The notes beneath the pieces were generated by a model, which saw only the letters and a list, made by a program, of their open reading frames with translations, was not told the DNA's origin and did not search any database. Below, one piece after another: positions 60,081 through 64,000 of a stretch of 64,000 nt of DNA (the stretch's first letter is position 1; each line of letters starts with the position of its first letter). A program made the position numbers and the translations under genes. This DNA is from a bacterium (GTDB taxonomy: Bacteria > Patescibacteriota > Minisyncoccia > Minisyncoccales > Minisyncoccaceae), in assembly GCA_023228085.1 (NCBI GenBank), contig JALOBW010000003.1, positions 144,190-208,189 of the forward strand, written 5' to 3'.

Positions 60081-60396
60081 TAACTGTTCTACGCTCGAAG
60101 GAACGCTCTCCTTCAGATAAATTCCTGCTGGAATTTTCTTCAGACCCGCCTCAGCCCCAGTCAGGCTTCCGGCCTTGCATTTTCCCTGCAAGCCACCTGA
60201 GCTATACGCCCATAAGGAGATTAACGATATTCCTATTTAAGCAAATTAACCGATAAAAGTCAATAAAGGAATAACTATCTCTTCTGAAGTATTCAAATGG
60301 ATTTAATGTTCTTTTTACCCTTATTTTTGCAACACGTTTCCTACGTTCTGGAATTACCTTTTGATATAATATTTATACTATCTAAAAGGAATAATG
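60081..60396. other. Region upstream of tRNA-Val(GAC)
   Basis: About 315 bp. The first 130 bp form a pseudo-tRNA/tail-element chimera (60085-60211); the rest (60212-60396) is unremarkable AT-rich DNA with no gene seen. Confidence 0.65.
60085..60211 (-). pseudogene. Chimera of a tRNA 5' half and a tRNA-tail element
   Basis: On the minus strand the 5' end GGGCGTATAGCTCAG copies the neighbouring tRNA-Val, then a new anticodon-like stem TTGCA-GGGAAAA-TGCAA, then the tail-element parts GCCTGACTGGGGC and AATTCCAGCAGGAATTT. The anticodon arm lacks U33, so it is not a functional tRNA. Confidence 0.75.
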
Positions 60397-60469
60397 TGCG
60401 CATGGGTGGGATCGAACCACCGACCCCAGGTTTATAAGACCTGTGCTCTAACCGCTGAGCTACACGCGC
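60397..60469 (-). tRNA. tRNA-Ile (anticodon UAU)
   Basis: On the minus strand: acceptor GCGCGTG / CATGCGC, anticodon stem CAGGT/ACCTG with loop CTTATAA (UAU), T-arm GTGGTTCGATCCCAC, A73. No CCA is encoded. The UAU anticodon directly decodes AUA, whereas most bacteria use a CAU anticodon modified by TilS. Confidence 0.9.
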
Positions 60470-60473
60470 ATAT

Positions 60474-60494
60474 AATGCCGCTATTGGCGGCATT
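60474..60494 (-). terminator. Hairpin between ftsH and tRNA-Ile(UAU)
   Basis: AATGCCGC / GCGGCATT stem follows ftsH by 4 nt. The downstream T-run is weak, so some read-through into the tRNA gene is possible. Confidence 0.55.
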
Positions 60495-60497
60495 ATT

Positions 60498-62336
60498 TTA
60501 CTTTTTTGACTTTATAATTGCCTCAAATTCTTCTCTTTCTATTGTTTCTTTTTCCATTAAGACGCCCACTATCTTTTCTATAAGGTTTTTATTATCTTTA
60601 ATGATTTTTTCAGCCTCTTGCTCTGCTCTTCTAATAATATCTTCAACTTCTTTATCAATTGACTCAGCTACGCTTTCTGAGTAGTTTTTTCGCTCTCCAT
60701 ATTCTCTATCCAAAAAAACTTCTACATCCCTGTCACCAAAAGTAATAGGTCCCAAGCTTGACATTCCATAAGTTTTCACTATCCCCCTTGCGATGCGTGA
60801 TGCTTTTGATAAATCGTCTGACGCTCCAGTTGAAATATCACCAAAAATAAATCTTTCGGCACAATATCCACCAAGTGCAACCGCAATACTTGATTCTAGT
60901 TCTGCCTTAGTTTTAAAATACCTCTCCTCGGAAGGAACCTTAAGAGTGTAGCCAGCAGCCATTCCTCTTGAAATAATTGATATTTTTCGGACAGGCTCTG
61001 CGTTTGGAACCATTGCCGAGACTAATGCATGACCAGCTTCATGATAAGCAGTTATTTTCTTTTCTTTTTCTGATAAGACATGACTCTTTCTCTCTGGTCC
61101 AAGTAAAACTTTTTCTATTGAGTTAAGCAAGTTTACCTGAGTAATTGTCTTATTATTATTTTTTGCTGCAGATATTGCTGCTTCATTAATAACATTTGAG
61201 AGATCTGCTCCCGAAAAACCGGGAGTTCTTTCAGCAACTTCTCGTATTTTAACATTCTTATCTAAAGGTTTTCCGTTTGTGTGTATTGATAATATATCTT
61301 CTCTTTCTTGAATATCTGGCAAATTAATAACAACTTTTCTATCAAATCTACCAGGTCTCAATAGTGCTGGATCTAGAACATCTGAACGATTTGTTGCGGC
61401 TAAAATAATAATCTTGTCGTTTTGCTCAAAGCCATCCATTTCAGTAAGTAATTGGTTTAAGGTTTGCTCACGTTCTTCGTGTCCCCCAGTTATGGCAGGT
61501 CCTCTTGTTTTTCCAATACTGTCCAATTCATCAATAAAAATTAGACATGGCTGATGTTTTTTTGCCGCTGCAAACAAACTACGGACACGACCAGAACCAA
61601 CTCCAACAAACATTTCAACAAAAGACGATCCAGCAACTGAGAAAAAAGGAACATTACTCTCTCCTGCAACTGCACGTGCAAGTAGTGTTTTTCCACAACC
61701 AGCAGGTCCTACTAATAAAACACCTTTAGGAATTCTAGCTCCCATTTTGAGATATTTATCTGGATGCTTAAGAAAATCAACAATTTCCTTAAGTTCCTCT
61801 TTCTCTTCTTTGAGTCCAGCAACATCTTTAAAGGTCACCTTTTCTTTTGGATGTCCTTCGGCCCCAAAAAGCTTTGCTTTTGCTTTAGTAAAATCAAAAG
61901 TTTGGGCTGCTCCGGTTTTTGCTTGTCTTACTACTAACCAGAAAAAAATTCCAAAAACGATAAAAGGTAATAATACAAACAAGAAGAATGCCCAAAGCCA
62001 ATCAGAAACCTTAGATTGATTTCCAAAACTAAAAGAAACGTTCTTGAGTTTTTCTTTATCAACCCCGTAATCACTTAATGCCTGTCCTATTGTATCGTTG
62101 GTTTCCTTTTTTGTAATGGCTTCGCTCTTGTCTTTATAAACGATTTTGAGTTCATCTTCGTTTGATGTGACTTTCTCAACTTTTTCGGAATTAATATCTT
62201 GAACAAGTTGAGTAATGGATATTTCTTTGATAGTTCCTGATGATTTTCCAAAAAAGCTAAACAAAGAACCCAAAACTAGAAAAATAAGAACGACATAAAA
62301 AATATTGAGAAGCAATCCCTTAATAGGACTTTTCAT
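60498..62336 (-). CDS. ftsH: ATP-dependent zinc metalloprotease FtsH
   Basis: This 612-residue membrane-bound AAA+ protease degrades misfolded membrane and regulatory proteins. Two membrane helices (residues about 7-27 and 113-133) frame an extracytoplasmic domain. Walker A is GPAGCGKTLLARA (not the usual GPPGTGKT), Walker B LIFIDELDSIGKTRG, second region of homology ATNRSDVLDPALLRPGRFD, and the zinc site HEAGH near residue 433. A -10 box TATAAT (62347-62352) precedes the start by 10 nt, and rpsA lies 27 nt upstream. Confidence 0.97.
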   Translation of the reverse strand: MKSPIKGLLLNIFYVVLIFLVLGSLFSFFGKSSGTIKEISITQLVQDINSEKVEKVTSNEDELKIVYKDKSEAITKKETNDTIGQALSDYGVDKEKLKNVSFSFGNQSKVSDWLWAFFLFVLLPFIVFGIFFWLVVRQAKTGAAQTFDFTKAKAKLFGAEGHPKEKVTFKDVAGLKEEKEELKEIVDFLKHPDKYLKMGARIPKGVLLVGPAGCGKTLLARAVAGESNVPFFSVAGSSFVEMFVGVGSGRVRSLFAAAKKHQPCLIFIDELDSIGKTRGPAITGGHEEREQTLNQLLTEMDGFEQNDKIIILAATNRSDVLDPALLRPGRFDRKVVINLPDIQEREDILSIHTNGKPLDKNVKIREVAERTPGFSGADLSNVINEAAISAAKNNNKTITQVNLLNSIEKVLLGPERKSHVLSEKEKKITAYHEAGHALVSAMVPNAEPVRKISIISRGMAAGYTLKVPSEERYFKTKAELESSIAVALGGYCAERFIFGDISTGASDDLSKASRIARGIVKTYGMSSLGPITFGDRDVEVFLDREYGERKNYSESVAESIDKEVEDIIRRAEQEAEKIIKDNKNLIEKIVGVLMEKETIEREEFEAIIKSKK

Positions 62337-62346
62337 AAGTTCTTAT

Positions 62347-62352
62347 ATTATA
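62347..62352 (-). promoter_or_regulatory. -10 box of ftsH
   Basis: TATAAT, 10 nt before the ATG at 62336. It lies between rpsA and ftsH. Confidence 0.4.
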
Positions 62353-62363
62353 TTAGAAGAAAA

Positions 62364-63461
62364 TTATTTAAGCCTTAAAGACATCCAATGTCTTTGTGGT
62401 TGGAAGCTTAGTATTTGGAATTCATACTCTTTGCCAACTTCCATTTTCTCTTTCATCTTTGTTTCAGATCCAAATTCAGAGATATGAATTAATCCTTGTA
62501 TTTTTGCATCTTCACTTTCTGTTTTTAACTGTACAAAGGCTCCAAATGGATTAAATCTAGAAACGATTCCAATAACGATGTCCCCATTTTTAAGTCCAAG
62601 CTCTTGCCATGGATCCTTTTTGAGATTCTTTAGAGATAAAGATACTCTACCCTGGCTGATATCAATAATTTCAGCCTTCACTTTTTGACCAATTTCTACA
62701 AATTGAGATGGGTCTTCTATTAGTTGCCAATCTAATTCTGAAATATGTACAAGTCCCTCTAATAAGTCGTCATCCGAAGTTCCTTCAAATTGTTGTTCTG
62801 GCATGGCAAATTTAATAAATGCTCCAAAATTGACAATTCCAGAAACCTTACCTTCAACAACATCACCAACCTTTAGGTTTTTGATGGCTTTTTGAAGATT
62901 TTCGTTTTCTTTTGATTCTTCGGTTAAAATAATTTGACCTGCTTTCTCGTCAAAATCTAAAACTTTAACCTTTATTTCCTGACCAATAAAAGACTGCAAT
63001 TTTCTAAGTATTTTTGCTTTATCCCCTTCTGGAACTCTAGGATATTTTTCTGGAGATAACTGAGATGTTGGTAGGAATGCTGGAATACCCGAGATATCAG
63101 TAAGTAATCCTCCTTTGTTTACCTTGCTGATTTTAACATTGAATTCTTTGTCAGAATCCTTCATTTCTTTAACATTTTTCCAAGCAAACTCTCTCTCTGC
63201 ATCTCTTAGTGACAACTCAATGAAGCCATTTTCATTTTCTGGCTCAAGAACTTTAACTGAAATTACATCATTTGGTTTAACATTTTTCAAAATGTTTCTC
63301 GCATTTTGATACTCTGCACCAAAGATAATTCCTGTTTTTGTTGGACCTAAATCCAAATAGATTGCTAGATTTTCAATAGCTAAAATCTTACCATCTATAA
63401 CATCGCCCGTTTTTAAGATTCGGACAGAATCGTTTAATTTTTGTAATGTTTCGTTCTGCAT
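62364..63461 (-). CDS. rpsA: 30S ribosomal protein S1 (four S1 domains)
   Basis: This 365-residue protein has four S1/OB-fold RNA-binding domains: about residues 15-85 (GDVIDGKILAIENLAIYLDL), 100-170 (FNVKISKVNKGGLLTDI), 188-268 (GDVVEGKVSGIVNFGAFIKF) and 285-360 (GDIVIGIVSRFNPFGAFVQL). This is shorter than the six-domain E. coli S1 but usual in Firmicutes-like and CPR genomes. An extended -10 (TGCTATAAA) is 8 nt before the ATG. Confidence 0.93.
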   Translation of the reverse strand: MQNETLQKLNDSVRILKTGDVIDGKILAIENLAIYLDLGPTKTGIIFGAEYQNARNILKNVKPNDVISVKVLEPENENGFIELSLRDAEREFAWKNVKEMKDSDKEFNVKISKVNKGGLLTDISGIPAFLPTSQLSPEKYPRVPEGDKAKILRKLQSFIGQEIKVKVLDFDEKAGQIILTEESKENENLQKAIKNLKVGDVVEGKVSGIVNFGAFIKFAMPEQQFEGTSDDDLLEGLVHISELDWQLIEDPSQFVEIGQKVKAEIIDISQGRVSLSLKNLKKDPWQELGLKNGDIVIGIVSRFNPFGAFVQLKTESEDAKIQGLIHISEFGSETKMKEKMEVGKEYEFQILSFQPQRHWMSLRLK

Positions 63462-63469
63462 ATAAATAG

Positions 63470-63478
63470 TTTATAGCA
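63470..63478 (-). promoter_or_regulatory. Extended -10 box of rpsA
   Basis: TG-C-TATAAA ends 8 nt before the ATG at 63461; no leader with Shine-Dalgarno fits. Confidence 0.45.
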
Positions 63479-63550
63479 TAAACAACCATACTAATCAAGA
63501 TTTTTGAAGTAAATACCAAAATCGCTTTTCCCTCTCCTTTTTTTATGTTT

Positions 63551-64000
63551 TTACTTCTCTTTCCATGTAGGATTTATCTTTTCTCCTTTAATCGCACCTC
63601 CAAATGGGCAATCAGAACCAGTTATATTGAGCTTGATTCTACCATCTAATGTTTTTATTTTCATAACTGGATTCATAGCCAATCTTCCATTATCTCCAGA
63701 ATATTGCCACCAATCTTTCTTTTTTGACGATGGAAACATTATTTTCCCCCCATCTTCCCATATAAAATTAACCGCGGGGTTATCTTGGCAAAGAATCGGA
63801 CTTCCGTCAGTTGAGTAGCAAACAGAACATTTCCATTTGTTTTTGTCGGTAAGGTCAGACAAGGTAGGAGTATCTGTTCCCTTGTAGCAAGTAGAATAAC
63901 ATGGATCGGTAGGACTAAAAGATGAAGTGGAACAGAATTGGTTATTTTCGTTAATAACTATTGTTGGGTTCACTGTTTGTATTTTAACTGTAGGCCACTT
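63551..64000 (-). CDS. Cys-rich extracellular protein, C-terminal part (cut by window edge)
   Basis: The minus-strand frame is open from the right window edge to the stop at 63551, giving about 149 residues of the C-terminal part of a larger protein; the GTG at 63973 is probably internal. Ten or so Cys residues (QFCSTSSFSPTDPCYSTCYK, WKCSVCYSTDG, SDCPFGGAIKG) suggest an extracellular disulfide-rich domain. Another motif is NFIWEDGGKIMFPSSKKKDW. No family recognised. Which protein precedes it cannot be seen. Confidence 0.6.
   Translation of the reverse strand, partial: KWPTVKIQTVNPTIVINENNQFCSTSSFSPTDPCYSTCYKGTDTPTLSDLTDKNKWKCSVCYSTDGSPILCQDNPAVNFIWEDGGKIMFPSSKKKDWWQYSGDNGRLAMNPVMKIKTLDGRIKLNITGSDCPFGGAIKGEKINPTWKEK

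Overview
The window is AT-rich bacterial DNA, most likely from a Candidate Phyla Radiation (Patescibacteria, Parcubacteria-like) genome. This is inferred from gene content: a complete type IV pilus cluster with core information-processing genes but no biosynthetic pathway; elongated or divergent versions of Ndk, TsaD and L19; a ComF-type phosphoribosyltransferase; orphan TrbC/VirB2-like pilin-like genes; a tRNA-Ile with anticodon UAU; and tRNA genes that mostly lack an encoded CCA. No rRNA genes, CRISPR array or transposase were seen.

Layout. 1-4779: rpoC (cut by the window edge) and rpoB. 5294-8459: rodA and ligA. 8464-19581: one long minus-strand type IV pilus locus (pilM, pilN, pilO, a small membrane gene, pilB, pilT, pilC, two pilA paralogues, pilD, four minor-prepilin-like genes), with comF divergent at 19663. 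20469-28201: a defence island with a HaeIII-like (GGCC) restriction-modification pair, a DUF4145 protein, an OLD-like ATPase/TOPRIM protein, a second restriction-modification locus (two adenine-type methylases around a PD-(D/E)xK protein), and an unassigned GC-rich structured-RNA candidate at about 23470-23670. The island ends at tRNA-Ser(GCU). 28860-48764: small accessory genes (XRE regulator plus membrane partner, MFS exporter, Ndk, AlkD-like, RNase HI, thioredoxin/CcdA-like fusion, DUF2207, recG, processive glycosyltransferase) separated by gaps full of interspersed repeats. 49228-52652: tsaD, a PrsW-like protease and Hsp20. 53190-54755: four tandem TrbC/VirB2-like pilin-like genes. 55340-63461: gyrA, an MBL-fold protein, a cluster of tRNAs, rplS, ftsH and rpsA. 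The 3' part of a Cys-rich extracellular protein runs off the right edge.

Three repeat systems stand out. (1) A palindrome AGGTCSGACCT, seen 19 times; four pairs sit in identically sized 63-bp compound elements. (2) Mosaic repeats of the TCATTCCCGC and TTAGTAATTCG types. (3) Palindromic elements beside most of the tRNA genes; their ends copy the T-arm and acceptor 3' end of the tRNA they accompany. The third is the least expected signal here and generates many false ORFs.

Several genes have a -10 hexamer only 6-11 nt before the start codon, which suggests leaderless mRNAs next to ordinary Shine-Dalgarno genes. All functional calls come from reading motifs by eye; no database search was run.
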